NCBI GenBank assembly: GCA_964416065.1
Contig: CAYQCL010000009.1
Location: forward strand, 1-57,423
Source of the DNA: Limiplasma sp964416065
Lineage (GTDB): Bacteria; Bacillota; Clostridia; Christensenellales; Aristaeellaceae
Direction of reading: 5' to 3'
DNA: 57,423 nt
Shown: piece after piece, positions 7,129 through 15,658 of the stretch
Numbering within the stretch: the first letter of the stretch is position 1
Layout of the letters: each line of letters begins with the position of its first letter
The notes under the pieces: generated by a model
Seen by the model: the letters and a program-made list of their open reading frames with translations, nothing else
The model's database searches: none
Told to the model about the DNA's origin: nothing
Position numbers and translations under genes: made by a program

Positions 7129-8355
7129 ATGCACGTTTTGGACATGCTTAAGGAGCGCGGCTTCATCGCGCAGGTTACCTTTGAGGACGATCTTTACAAA
7201 GCGATGGAGCGCGAACCCATCACCTTCTACCTCGGTATTGACCCCACGGCGGACAGCCTGCATGTGGGGCACTTCATGCCCATCCTCATGGCCAGCCATC
7301 TGCAAAAGGCGGGGCACAGGCCCATCATGCTCTGTGGCGGCGGCACCGCCATGATCGGAGATCCCAGCGGCAAGAGCGACATGCGCAAGATGCTGACTAA
7401 GGAGACGATTGCCTCAAACGTCGCTTCTATCCAGAAGCAGCTCACCCGCTTTGTGGATTTTGGCGAGGGCGGCGCAAGGATGGTCAACAACGGCGACTGG
7501 CTGCTGCCTCTCAACTATGTCGATTTTCTGCGCGAGGTCGGCGCGCTTTTCAGCGTCAACCGCATGCTGACCGCCGAATGCTACAAGCGCCGGTTGGAGA
7601 CGGGGCTTACCTTCCTTGAATTCAACTACATGCTCATGCAGAGCTATGATTTTCTCCAGCTCTTCCAGAAGTATGGCTGCCGCCTGCAAATCGGCGGCGA
7701 CGATCAATGGTCGAACATGCTCTCCGGCGCAGACCTCATCCGCCGCAAGGAGCACGAGGATGCCTTTGCCCTCACCTGCAAGCTGATCATGACGCACGAC
7801 GGCAAAAAAATGGGCAAAACGGAGAAGGGCGCTTTGTGGCTTGATCCTGAGCGCACCAGCCCCTATGAGTTCTATCAGTACTGGCGTAACGTGGCCGATC
7901 AGGATGTGGAGCGGTTCCTGGCGCTGCTAACCTTCCTGCCCATGGAGGAGGTGCGCCGACTGGGCGCGCTGAAGGATCAGCAGATCAACGAAGCCAAGCG
8001 CGTGCTGGCCTTTGAGATCACCAAGATGATCCACGGCGAGGCCGAGGCGCGGAAGGCCGCCGACGCCGCGCAGGCATTGTTTGCGGGCGGAGCGTCCAGC
8101 CAGGATGTGCCAACATATGAGGTAAACGCCGCTATGCTTGAGGAGGACAACCGCCTGACCACGCTTCTGGCCTCCTGCGGCCTGTGCACGAGCCGAGGCG
8201 ACGCGCGCAAGATGGTGCAGCAGGGTGCGGTGCTTGTCGCGGACAGCAAGGTCACAGACGTGGAAGCGCGAATTGAGGCCAGACAGATCGGCTCGGACGG
8301 TCTGCTCCTGCGCAAAGGCAAGAAAAATTACTGCCGTCTGATTCTTAAGGCATGA
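7129..8355 (+). CDS. tyrS: Tyrosyl-tRNA synthetase
   Basis: This class I synthetase charges tRNA-Tyr with tyrosine. The 408-residue protein has the HIGH-type motif HVGH at residues 45-48 and a KMSKS variant, KMGKT, in the middle. Its C-terminal S4 RNA-binding domain contains SRGDARKMVQQGAVLV. The GDDQWSNM segment is part of the tyrosine and adenylate pocket typical of TyrRS/TrpRS. AAAGGAAG precedes the ATG. It lies 40 bases after the aminotransferase gene behind the shared T-box, so its expression should rise when uncharged tRNA-Tyr accumulates. The next gene overlaps its stop codon. Confidence 0.97.
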   Translation: MHVLDMLKERGFIAQVTFEDDLYKAMEREPITFYLGIDPTADSLHVGHFMPILMASHLQKAGHRPIMLCGGGTAMIGDPSGKSDMRKMLTKETIASNVASIQKQLTRFVDFGEGGARMVNNGDWLLPLNYVDFLREVGALFSVNRMLTAECYKRRLETGLTFLEFNYMLMQSYDFLQLFQKYGCRLQIGGDDQWSNMLSGADLIRRKEHEDAFALTCKLIMTHDGKKMGKTEKGALWLDPERTSPYEFYQYWRNVADQDVERFLALLTFLPMEEVRRLGALKDQQINEAKRVLAFEITKMIHGEAEARKAADAAQALFAGGASSQDVPTYEVNAAMLEEDNRLTTLLASCGLCTSRGDARKMVQQGAVLVADSKVTDVEARIEARQIGSDGLLLRKGKKNYCRLILKA

Positions 8356-8990
8356 TGAAGGAATATAAAACCCTGCTCAAAGAGGCAAGCGACGAGGTGA
8401 TCATCAACAAAAGTCGTTTTATCGGCTACGCCTCGCCGGTCACGACGGTCGAGGAGGCGCTCGCCTTCCTCGACCGGATTCGCCAGAAGCATCGCGACGC
8501 GACGCACAACTGCTATGCCTACATCATCGGGCAGAACGCGGGCGTCATGCGCTATAGCGACGACGGCGAGCCCAGCGGCACCGCCGGCATGCCCATCATC
8601 GAGGTCATGAAGGCGCGCGGCGTTGTGGACTGCGCCGTGGTGGTCACGCGCTATTTCGGCGGGATTTTGCTCGGAGCGGGCGGGCTGGTTCGCGCCTATT
8701 CGCATACCTGCGCGCTCGCGCTGAACGCGGCGCGGGTATGCCAGATGCACCCCACCGAGAAATGGATGTTCGAGGTGGCCTATCCGCTGTGGGACAAGGT
8801 TCAGCATGCGCTCAAGGGCCTGCCCGCGCGGCTTGAGGGAACGGAATTTACCACGGCGGTCGCGTTTGAATTAAGCGTCAAGGTTGCGGACAGCGAGGCT
8901 GTGCGCTCCGAGCTCACGCGGGTGACGGACGGGCGGATCGAATCGCTTTTGGAGGAAGAGGGGTATTCTCCATGGATCGAGGAAGCATGA
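8352..8990 (+). CDS. YigZ/IMPACT family protein
   Basis: The 212-residue protein has the UPF0029/IMPACT N-terminal domain (about residues 1-125), with the signature region RDATHNCYAYIIG, SDDGEPSGTAG and GGILLGAGGLVRAY. A smaller C-terminal domain of the YigZ type follows. The family is linked to nucleotide or ribosome-related stress, but no reaction is established. The start overlaps the end of tyrS by 4 bases (ATGA), and a second ATG follows directly, so either may be used. Confidence 0.93.
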   Translation: MMKEYKTLLKEASDEVIINKSRFIGYASPVTTVEEALAFLDRIRQKHRDATHNCYAYIIGQNAGVMRYSDDGEPSGTAGMPIIEVMKARGVVDCAVVVTRYFGGILLGAGGLVRAYSHTCALALNAARVCQMHPTEKWMFEVAYPLWDKVQHALKGLPARLEGTEFTTAVAFELSVKVADSEAVRSELTRVTDGRIESLLEEEGYSPWIEEA

Positions 8991-9463
8991 AGGACACAGC
9001 CCCTGAGGTGCGGCTGCTGCGCCCTGGAGAGCTTGATCGCGTCAACGCGCTGCGCAAGGAAATTCAGGAGCTGCACCATCAGGGACGTCCTGATTTTTTT
9101 CGTCCTTCTTCAAAGGAGCATGAAGACGCGGCGCAGACGCTTTTGGACGGCGGCGCGCGGATGGCGGTGGCCGTTCGCGGCGGCGACATCCTTGGGTACG
9201 CGCTGTTCCGCTTTGTTCATCGCGAGGCCAATCCCTATATGCACGAACGGAGCTTTGTGCATGTCGAAGAGATCTGCACATCCGCGCAGCACCGCAACGA
9301 GGGCGTCGGGCGCGCGCTCATGGCGTTCATCCGGCAAAGCGCCCGTGAGAACGGGTATGCGCGTGTCGACCTGGACGTTTGGAGCTTCAATGAAAGCGCC
9401 CTGCGGTTTTATGAATCCGAGGGCTTTCGACCCTATCGTGTCTTTTTGGAGGCGGACGTCTGA
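8972..9463 (+). CDS. GNAT family N-acetyltransferase
   Basis: This 163-residue acetyl-CoA-dependent acyltransferase carries the GNAT core. Strand beta-4 is at EEICTSAQHR, and the pyrophosphate-binding loop NEGVGRALM matches the Q/RxxGxG/A pattern. The late motif ALRFYESEGFRPYRVF is typical of the fold. The ATG at 8972 follows GAGGGG by 8 bases. A second ATG at 8987 follows GAGGAA and overlaps the yigZ stop (ATGA); the family alignment does not settle which is used. The substrate is unknown. Confidence 0.88.
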   Translation: MDRGSMKDTAPEVRLLRPGELDRVNALRKEIQELHHQGRPDFFRPSSKEHEDAAQTLLDGGARMAVAVRGGDILGYALFRFVHREANPYMHERSFVHVEEICTSAQHRNEGVGRALMAFIRQSARENGYARVDLDVWSFNESALRFYESEGFRPYRVFLEADV

Positions 9464-9594
9464 GAGCCCACAGGAAAAAACACTGTCTGGGAGAAGCGAA
9501 GGGGAAGGAAGCCCGCGCTTTTCGGAAACGGCGACTCGCGCGCTTTCGCCCTAAGCGGCACTCTCGGACATTCGCGTGACAGAGGGGGAAGCCC

Positions 9595-10260
9595 ATGGAC
9601 CTTTTTGACGTGATTGGGCCGGTAATGATCGGCCCCAGCTCATCCCACACGGCGGGAGCGGCGCGCATCGGCAAGCTGACGCGTATGCTTCTGGGCAGCG
9701 AGCCCGTGCGTGCGCGCATCGGCCTATACGGCTCCTTTCAAAAGACCTATCGCGGTCATGGCACCGACAAGGCGCTCATCGGCGGGCTACTGGGCATGTC
9801 CGTGGACGATTTGCGTCTGCGTGACAGCCTGCGTCTGGCCGACGAAAGGGGCCTTTGCTATTCCTTTTACAATGCCGAGCTGCGTGGGGCTCATCCCAAC
9901 ACGGTTATCCTGGAGGTGGATGGCGCGGATGGACGGCATACCTGCGTGGAGGCGGCGTCCATCGGAGGCGGTGAAATCGTCGTCAAGTCCATCGACGGGT
10001 TGGAAGCCGGCTTTTCCGGCCATGAGAATACGCTGGTCATCACGCATCGTGATACCCCGGGCATGATCGCCCATATCAGTGGCGAGCTCGCCTCAAGCAA
10101 GCTCAACATCGCGACCATGCGCGTTTTTCGACGTTCCGTGGGCGGTGAAGCAATGGTGGTGCTGGAGCTGGACGGCATGGCGAATCAGGCGCTGCTGAAT
10201 CGTCTTTCCGCGCTCAAGGGCGTGTATCACGTGGCGTATCTGGCTGCGAAGGAGGAATGA
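9595..10260 (+). CDS. sdaAB: L-serine dehydratase, iron-sulfur type, beta subunit
   Basis: With the alpha subunit it deaminates L-serine to pyruvate and ammonia using an oxygen-labile [4Fe-4S] cluster. The N-terminal domain has the hallmark VIGPVMIGPSSSHTAGAARI, the segment around the serine-binding SSSHT. The C-terminal ACT domain (about residues 145-215, THRDTPGMIAHISG) is a regulatory or dimerisation module. At 221 residues it matches the split-subunit Firmicutes form. AGAGGGGGAAGCCC precedes the ATG. The alpha subunit gene follows at once. The 131-base gap before it holds no recognised element. Confidence 0.96.
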   Translation: MDLFDVIGPVMIGPSSSHTAGAARIGKLTRMLLGSEPVRARIGLYGSFQKTYRGHGTDKALIGGLLGMSVDDLRLRDSLRLADERGLCYSFYNAELRGAHPNTVILEVDGADGRHTCVEAASIGGGEIVVKSIDGLEAGFSGHENTLVITHRDTPGMIAHISGELASSKLNIATMRVFRRSVGGEAMVVLELDGMANQALLNRLSALKGVYHVAYLAAKEE

Positions 10261-10262
10261 GC

Positions 10263-11099
10263 ATGCGTACCATCGCGGAATTCTTGAAACTGGCCGCGTC
10301 CGCCGGAAGCCTCGGCGCGGCGGCCTTGCGTTGGCAGGCCGAGCGGGACGGCTGCGAGGAAGCGCCCCTGCTTGAAAAAATGGCAAAGCGGCTCATAGTG
10401 ATGCGTCAGAGCGCGGAGGAAGGCCTTTCCCCCACGCTGAGAAGCGTAAGCGGAATGGTCGGCGGGCAGGCCGTCAAAATGATCGCGCCCGAGCAGACCA
10501 GGCGCTTCGGGCTTTTGGGCAAAGCGGGCGCTTACGCGCTCTCTATCGCGGAATATAACGCCTGCATGGGCAAAATTGTGGCCGCGCCGACAGCGGGCAG
10601 CTGCGGCATCCTGCCCGGGGCGCTGCTGGCAGCCCAGGAGCAGGATGGCTTTAGCGACGCTGAGCTTGTGCTCGCGCTCTTCGCGGCAGCGGGCATCGGA
10701 CGCATTATTGCCATCCAGGCCACCATCAGCGGCGCGGAGGGCGGATGCCAGGCTGAATGCGGCGCGGCGGCAGGGATGGCGGCGGCGGCCCTTGTCCAGC
10801 TTTATGGCGGCACGCCCGAAGCCGCTACACATGCATGCGCTTTCGCCCTGATGAATATGCTGGGCCTGGTGTGCGATCCCGTGCATGGCCTGGTGGAGGT
10901 ACCCTGTGTCTATCGAAACGTGGGCGGCGTCTCACAGGCGATTTCCGCCGCCCAAATGGCCTTGTCCGGCGTCAGGTGCCCCATTCCCCCGGATGAGATG
11001 ATACGAGCCATGAAGGATGTCGGAGACGCGATGCCTCCCTCCCTGCGCGAGACCGGCGAGGGTGGCTGCGCCGCCTGCCGTTCCATGAGAGGCGTGTGA
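10263..11099 (+). CDS. sdaAA: L-serine dehydratase, iron-sulfur type, alpha subunit
   Basis: This is the catalytic [4Fe-4S] subunit of the two-chain serine dehydratase. Glycine-rich and cysteine motifs typical of the family are present: APTAGSCGILPG, EGGCQAECGAAAGMAAAA and the C-terminal GEGGCAACR, which supply the cluster cysteines. AAGGAGG stands 7 bases before the ATG at 10263, so the ATG at 10257 that overlaps the beta gene stop is probably not the start. The 278-residue length is normal. Serine breakdown to pyruvate fits a fermentative anaerobe. Confidence 0.96.
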   Translation: MRTIAEFLKLAASAGSLGAAALRWQAERDGCEEAPLLEKMAKRLIVMRQSAEEGLSPTLRSVSGMVGGQAVKMIAPEQTRRFGLLGKAGAYALSIAEYNACMGKIVAAPTAGSCGILPGALLAAQEQDGFSDAELVLALFAAAGIGRIIAIQATISGAEGGCQAECGAAAGMAAAALVQLYGGTPEAATHACAFALMNMLGLVCDPVHGLVEVPCVYRNVGGVSQAISAAQMALSGVRCPIPPDEMIRAMKDVGDAMPPSLRETGEGGCAACRSMRGV

Positions 11100-11117
11100 C
11101 CACGTGTCCTTTCCGCT

Positions 11118-12206
11118 TTATGTTGTCCCAAGGGTGCAGGCCACAATCGCGTAGCCCTCGTTATCCAGACTGGCCTCATAAGTCGCGCCCACCGGAAGCG
11201 AAAAGGCCACATATGTGCCCGTTATGGGCTTGCAGAGAATGATATAGCGCAGAGCGCCGTCCCTCCACACAGCCAGTTGGCCCTTCAGGTGTAACCATTC
11301 CAAATATTCCTCAAACGTCAAATCGAGATAGGTCATAGCGGTTGCATGCGCTTCCCCCACATACCGGAAGCGGAAGGCCCTTTCCCCCGCTTCCCGAGGC
11401 TCCCTGCGGACAAAGCCGCTTCGCCATGCTAACTGCAAAAGCGCGCGCCCCTGCTCCGTTCGTTCCAGCGGTTGCTCGTCCGGCAGCCCCGCCTCATCCG
11501 CGTTGAGACGGATCTCAACCGTGTATTCCTGCTGAAGCTCTCCTACTCCAGGCGGATCGGTCTCCGCCAGCGCCTCCGAAAGGGCGTCCTTCAAGGGCAT
11601 ATCCGCGATTTTGGAACGGATCGCCGCAATCTGCGCGGCGCGCTGCTCCGCCGCGCTCAGGGTTCCCTTCCACACGCTCAGCCCGCTTACGCCGCGCTCT
11701 CTGAGCGTGGTAAACAGGCGCGTCAGGGCGGCAATCGTCTCACGCCCGCTACGGACGTTCAGCCCATGGACGGGCACCATCCCCTTTCCGAAGCTTGCCA
11801 CGCTCATGGTATTGGGGGCGGGAACCCCCTGTGGCAGCGGATGCTGTTCATCAATTAGGAGCATCTTTCCTCGAAGAAGCTGTTCATAGGTATAGGTGCC
11901 GGACTGATAGTTCAGCTCCTGGGGCAGCGTATAGCTGATCACGCTTACGCTTCGCGCTTCAACGCCCTCCGCCGCCGCTTCAGCCGCCGCCTGGGGATAT
12001 TCCCGCTGTTGGGCCCGCGGGGCAAGAAGGGGCATTGTCAGCGCGGTTACCAGTGAAAGAAGGATCAAAAACGCGCGAAACGCCTTGTCCTCTTTAAGCG
12101 TCTGCCTCGCCGGCTTGATCACGCACTGCGCTCCCCAATAATCGGGCCGAGGCGCGCGGCGCATGGTTTGCTTTCGCCATTCCCGTTCCGTCATCAGGCC
12201 GTTCAT
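11118..12206 (-). CDS. VanY/M15B-like membrane protein lacking its zinc ligands
   Basis: The 362-residue protein has a cytoplasmic N-terminus, one membrane segment (AFLILLSLVTALTMPLL) and an extracytoplasmic part that aligns by eye with D-alanyl-D-alanine carboxypeptidases of the VanY (M15B) family. It keeps LLIDEQHPLP (cf. LVNKxHPLP) and the tail FRFRYVGEAHATAM, then LDLTFEEYLEWLHL. Where active enzymes have SEHxTGLAxD the protein reads GELQQEYTVEIRL, and where they have PWHFRYVG it reads AFRFRYVG. The zinc-binding histidines and aspartate are therefore missing, suggesting a wall-binding pseudoenzyme. The frame extends 28 codons upstream through a terminator, but AAGGAGG precedes the ATG at 12206. 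The family call rests on motif resemblance only. Confidence 0.7.
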   Translation of the reverse strand: MNGLMTEREWRKQTMRRAPRPDYWGAQCVIKPARQTLKEDKAFRAFLILLSLVTALTMPLLAPRAQQREYPQAAAEAAAEGVEARSVSVISYTLPQELNYQSGTYTYEQLLRGKMLLIDEQHPLPQGVPAPNTMSVASFGKGMVPVHGLNVRSGRETIAALTRLFTTLRERGVSGLSVWKGTLSAAEQRAAQIAAIRSKIADMPLKDALSEALAETDPPGVGELQQEYTVEIRLNADEAGLPDEQPLERTEQGRALLQLAWRSGFVRREPREAGERAFRFRYVGEAHATAMTYLDLTFEEYLEWLHLKGQLAVWRDGALRYIILCKPITGTYVAFSLPVGATYEASLDNEGYAIVACTLGTT

Positions 12207-12267
12207 GCCCTTTCCCTCCTTTGGACATAGCTTGGCCCAATCATACAAATCGTATACGGAAACACGT

Positions 12268-12308
12268 AAAAACGGCGCTTGAGTCAGCAAAGACCCAAGC
12301 GCCGTTTC
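12268..12308 (-). terminator. Terminator of the FAD oxidoreductase/DUF1667 operon
   Basis: Read on the minus strand, AAACGGCGCTTGGGTC and GACTCAAGCGCCGTTT form a 14- to 16-base-pair stem with a short loop and a trailing TTTTTA. It lies just past the end of the DUF1667 gene and before the real start of the VanY-like gene. Confidence 0.85.
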
Positions 12309-12314
12309 ATTCTC

Positions 12315-12668
12315 TCATTCCACGGACTTTGTCGCGATGACATCTACGCCGGTATCGCACACATTCGGGCAAACCACGTCGCTCATGTGAACCGGCGCCT
12401 CTATCCGAAGCGAGCCAAGCTCCCTCATGCACGCGGCTATCTTCTCCTTGGGAATGGGCGTGCGCGTCTTGACGCTGACAGGCGTCCTCCGGTTTCCAAC
12501 CGTGACAACGGCGGTCACCATCCGCTGGGGCGCGACGCACTCCTGCTTTGCGTAGTTCAGGCCGCGATTGCAGCTGTTGCCCGAAACGCTTTTAACCTCT
12601 CCATCCTCTACCACGACCTGCATGCGGCAGCCCACCGGGCAATTGATACAAGTGATTTGATGCTCCAT
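12315..12668 (-). CDS. DUF1667 family protein
   Basis: This 117-residue protein belongs to the DUF1667 family. The N-terminal ITCINCPVGCRMQV resembles an iron-sulfur motif, and more cysteines appear further on (NSCNRGLNYAKQEC and CPNVCDTG). In Clostridia and Thermotogae such genes stand as the third member of a glycerol-3-phosphate oxidoreductase-like cluster, as here. AAGGAGG lies 9 bases before the ATG at 12668; an earlier in-frame ATG overlaps the preceding gene and is less likely. A role as a small electron-transfer or cofactor subunit is inferred. Confidence 0.9.
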   Translation of the reverse strand: MEHQITCINCPVGCRMQVVVEDGEVKSVSGNSCNRGLNYAKQECVAPQRMVTAVVTVGNRRTPVSVKTRTPIPKEKIAACMRELGSLRIEAPVHMSDVVCPNVCDTGVDVIATKSVE

Positions 12669-12681
12669 GCCGCTCGCCTCC

Positions 12682-13965
12682 TTATCGCTCAATGCAAATG
12701 GTCACGTCACCGCCGCTCAGTCCCTTGATCTGCTCGGGCTTGAGGGTCAGCTCGGCCATTTCTCCAGGCGTGAGAATCCGCTTGCGCTGCTTAAGAATTT
12801 CCGTCTCGCCGTCCATAACGCGCAGCGCTGCGTTTTCATATACGCCGGAGGGACGGAACATGACCTGTACGGGCTGGGCCTCCCCATCGGGCAGAAGCAG
12901 ACGCTGGGGCACAACGCCCCGCACACCCTCGCCATCCATCAGCCGGATATAACGTCCCTCGCGCTTCTTTCCCCGCACATACTCAGCGGCGGCCTTGCCC
13001 GCTTTAAAGCTCTCGGCGCTCACAAAGTCTACCAGGTCATGCACATGCAGTACATTGCCGCAGGCGAAGATACCTTCCCTGCTCGTTTGAAGGCTGTCAT
13101 CGACAACCGCTCCCTGCGTAAGCGGGCTCATTTCCACGTTCGCCTGCTGGGTCAGCTCGTTTTCGGGGATCAGGCCGACGGAAAGGAGCAGGGTATCGCA
13201 GTCAAAATGCTTTTCGGTTCCCGGGATCGGCTGGCGGTTCGCGTCCACCTGCGCCACCGTTACGCCGCTCAGGCGCTCGCGGCCCTCGATATCGATGACC
13301 GTATGGCTTAAAAGGAGCGGAATATCATAATCCTGCAGGCACTGTACGATGTTGCGGTTTAGGCCGCTGGAGTAAGGCATGAGCTCCACACAGGCCAGCA
13401 CCTTCGCGCCCTGTAAGGTCATACGGCGAGCCATGATGAGCCCAATATCGCCGCTTCCCAAAATAACGACGCGTTTGCCGGGCATATAGCCCTCCAGGTT
13501 GACGAATTTCTGCGCCGTACCGGCCGAGTACACGCCGGCGCAGCGGGTGCCCGGGGTTGCCAGCGCCCCGCGGGGACGCTCACGGCATCCCATCGCGAGG
13601 ACGATCGCGCCCGCCTCAAAGAGCTGAACGCCCTTTTCACGGCTTACGGCGGTCACAAAGCGATCCTCGTCCACGCTGAGCACCGTGGTGCCGCAACGTA
13701 CCTCGATGCCCAACTCATTGACGCGGTCGATATCGCGCTGGGCGTATTCGGGGCCGGTCAGTTCCTCCTTAAAACGATGCAGGCCGAAGCCATTGTGAAT
13801 GCATTGGCGCAGAATACCGCCCATGTTGTTCTCACGTTCCAAAACGAGCAGGTTTTCCACGCCCGCCTCGCGCGCGGCAATCGCCGCCGCCATTCCGGCA
13901 GGGCCCGCGCCAATCACCAGCACGTCCACATACTGCACCTGGCCCCGCAGTTCCTTGCTCAGCAT
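12682..13965 (-). CDS. FAD-dependent pyridine nucleotide-disulfide-type oxidoreductase
   Basis: The 427-residue flavoprotein has an FAD-binding Rossmann motif near the start (VIGAGPAGMAAAIAA) and a second nucleotide-binding motif in the middle (VVILGSGDIGLIMARR). The FAD-closing motif is GIFACGNVLHVHDL. The segment GGILRQCIHNGFGLHRF is typical of the oxidoreductases that accompany GlpA-like dehydrogenases. Its ATG directly follows the stop codon of the GlpA-like gene. Together with the two flanking genes it probably forms a complex that passes electrons from glycerol-3-phosphate or a similar hydroxy acid to an acceptor (inference). Confidence 0.92.
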   Translation of the reverse strand: MLSKELRGQVQYVDVLVIGAGPAGMAAAIAAREAGVENLLVLERENNMGGILRQCIHNGFGLHRFKEELTGPEYAQRDIDRVNELGIEVRCGTTVLSVDEDRFVTAVSREKGVQLFEAGAIVLAMGCRERPRGALATPGTRCAGVYSAGTAQKFVNLEGYMPGKRVVILGSGDIGLIMARRMTLQGAKVLACVELMPYSSGLNRNIVQCLQDYDIPLLLSHTVIDIEGRERLSGVTVAQVDANRQPIPGTEKHFDCDTLLLSVGLIPENELTQQANVEMSPLTQGAVVDDSLQTSREGIFACGNVLHVHDLVDFVSAESFKAGKAAAEYVRGKKREGRYIRLMDGEGVRGVVPQRLLLPDGEAQPVQVMFRPSGVYENAALRVMDGETEILKQRKRILTPGEMAELTLKPEQIKGLSGGDVTICIER

Positions 13966-15420
13966 TCAATTTTCCCCCTTTCCAGCCGCCTCGGCGATCG
14001 TGCCCACAAGCAGCTTGCTTTCTCCACCACACTTTGTAACCTCGGTGGGATCAATATGCAGCTCCTCAGACAGGATTTCCAGCACGCGCGGACTGCAAAA
14101 TCCGCCCTGGCAGCGTCCCATACCCGCGCGGGTACGGCGCTTGACCGCGTCAATGGTACGCGCGCCCACAGGACGACGAATGGCCGCGCGGATCTCGGCC
14201 TCAGTCACCTGCTCGCAGCGACACACAAGCGAACCGTATTCGGGGTCGCGCCTGACAACGTCGGCGCGTTCCTCAAGCGTCATGGCGTAAAAGGGCTTTT
14301 CACGCTTTGGCGCGGGCAACCATTCTGCCTTCTTTTCAAGCCGGTTTTCCTCGGCGATCTGCCTGACCAGCATTTCGGCAATCGCCGGAGCCGACGTAAG
14401 GCCGGGGCTCTCGATACCCACAGTCTCATATGCCCCGGGCGCACCCTCAACCGCTCCGATCACGAAATCGCCGTTTTCCTCATGCGCGCGAATGCCGGCA
14501 AAGGTGGTAATCACGGTGCGCAGGCTTTCCTTGGGCCAGGTTCTGCGCGCCGCGTCACCGACCAGTCTGAGCGCCTCCGCCGTGGTGGCGACATCCATTC
14601 CGTCCTCTACGTCGATCGCGGAAGGGCCGATGAGCAGGTTGCCGTGAACCGTCGGGCTTACCAGCACGCCCTTGCCCATTTTGGTGGGGGTCTGGAACAT
14701 CGTCATGGAGAAGCCTAAGGGCTTGGTATGATCGAGCAGATAATACTCTCCCTTGCGGGGGATGATGTTGTACTTCTTATCGCTGAGCATATTGTGCAGC
14801 TTCGCGGAGTTTACACCTGCGCAATTGACGACGATGGGCGCGCACATTTCTCCCTTGCTGGTATGCAGCGTGAAGCCGCCGTCCTCTCGGCAAACTGATT
14901 CCACATAGGTTTCCATCAGAAACTCTACCCCGTTGACCGCAGCATGATCCGCCAACGCGCAGGTGAGCTCATATGGGCTGGTGATGCCGCTGGTGGGAAC
15001 GAGCAAAGCGCAGACAACATCCGGATTGACGTTGGGCTCCAGCGAAAGGATCTCCTCCCGCTCGATGACGCGGAGCTGTTCCACACCGTTTTCAATGCCC
15101 TGATGATAGAGCTTTTCGATATGCGGGCGCTCCTCCTCGCTGAAGGCCAGTACCATGGCGCCGGGCTGACCATAGGGTGCGTCGACCTCAGCACAGAGTT
15201 CGGGATACATGCACGCGCCCTCCACGTTGAGCTTTGCCTTAAGCGTTCCGGGCTTCGCGTCAAAGCCCGCGTGGACGATGCCGCTATTGGCCTTGCTTGC
15301 GCCCTCAGCCACATCGCTTCCACCCTCAAGTACAGCGACATGGGCGTCATATTGCGACAAAAGCCTTGCCACCGCGCAGCCAACGACGCCGCCGCCAATA
15401 ATGATGATGTCCTTATTCAA
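13966..15420 (-). CDS. GlpA-like FAD-dependent oxidoreductase with BFD-type [2Fe-2S] domain
   Basis: The 484-residue protein has an N-terminal FAD motif (IIIIGGGVVGCAVARLLS) and a DAO-type fold of the GlpA/LhgO kind. A C-terminal BFD-like [2Fe-2S] domain follows, with cysteines in VCRCEQVTEAEI and GMGRCQGGFCSPRV. The family oxidises glycerol-3-phosphate or 2-hydroxyglutarate-like substrates; which one is not set by sequence. An ATG 19 codons upstream has no ribosome binding site, whereas a TTG at 15420 is preceded by GGAGGG at 6 bases and gives LNKDIIIIGGG. It is the first gene of a tight three-gene operon. No glycerol kinase or transporter is adjacent, which is unusual for a glp operon. Confidence 0.92.
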   Translation of the reverse strand: MNKDIIIIGGGVVGCAVARLLSQYDAHVAVLEGGSDVAEGASKANSGIVHAGFDAKPGTLKAKLNVEGACMYPELCAEVDAPYGQPGAMVLAFSEEERPHIEKLYHQGIENGVEQLRVIEREEILSLEPNVNPDVVCALLVPTSGITSPYELTCALADHAAVNGVEFLMETYVESVCREDGGFTLHTSKGEMCAPIVVNCAGVNSAKLHNMLSDKKYNIIPRKGEYYLLDHTKPLGFSMTMFQTPTKMGKGVLVSPTVHGNLLIGPSAIDVEDGMDVATTAEALRLVGDAARRTWPKESLRTVITTFAGIRAHEENGDFVIGAVEGAPGAYETVGIESPGLTSAPAIAEMLVRQIAEENRLEKKAEWLPAPKREKPFYAMTLEERADVVRRDPEYGSLVCRCEQVTEAEIRAAIRRPVGARTIDAVKRRTRAGMGRCQGGFCSPRVLEILSEELHIDPTEVTKCGGESKLLVGTIAEAAGKGEN

Positions 15421-15585
15421 GCTGAACCCTCCAAGTCTTGAGGCGTTTAGTACGCCGTATGTGTGATATTTTATCATGAATCAGCGCAAAAAGCTAGCCT
15501 ATCTTCCCAGATTTGAGCTCAATTTTGTGATTTTTCTGTCAATTGCGCCCGCAAGGCCTCCAGCTGTTCTTTTCCTGTATCGGTC

Positions 15586-15614
15586 TTGCAAAGCCCCTAT
15601 AAACCCGATACAAT
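15586..15614 (+). promoter_or_regulatory. Sigma-A promoter of icd
   Basis: TTGCAA (15586-15591) and TACAAT (15609-15614) are 17 bases apart, giving a start near 15621 and a leader of under 40 bases before the isocitrate dehydrogenase gene. No operator is obvious. Confidence 0.7.
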
Positions 15615-15658
15615 GATTTTGTGCGCAAGCAACTAAGCGTAAAAGGATGAAAACATAC

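Noticed and set aside
12207..12290. A 28-codon longer start for the VanY-like gene
   Set aside because: It would begin inside the terminator of the preceding operon and has no ribosome binding site, whereas 12206 follows AAGGAGG.
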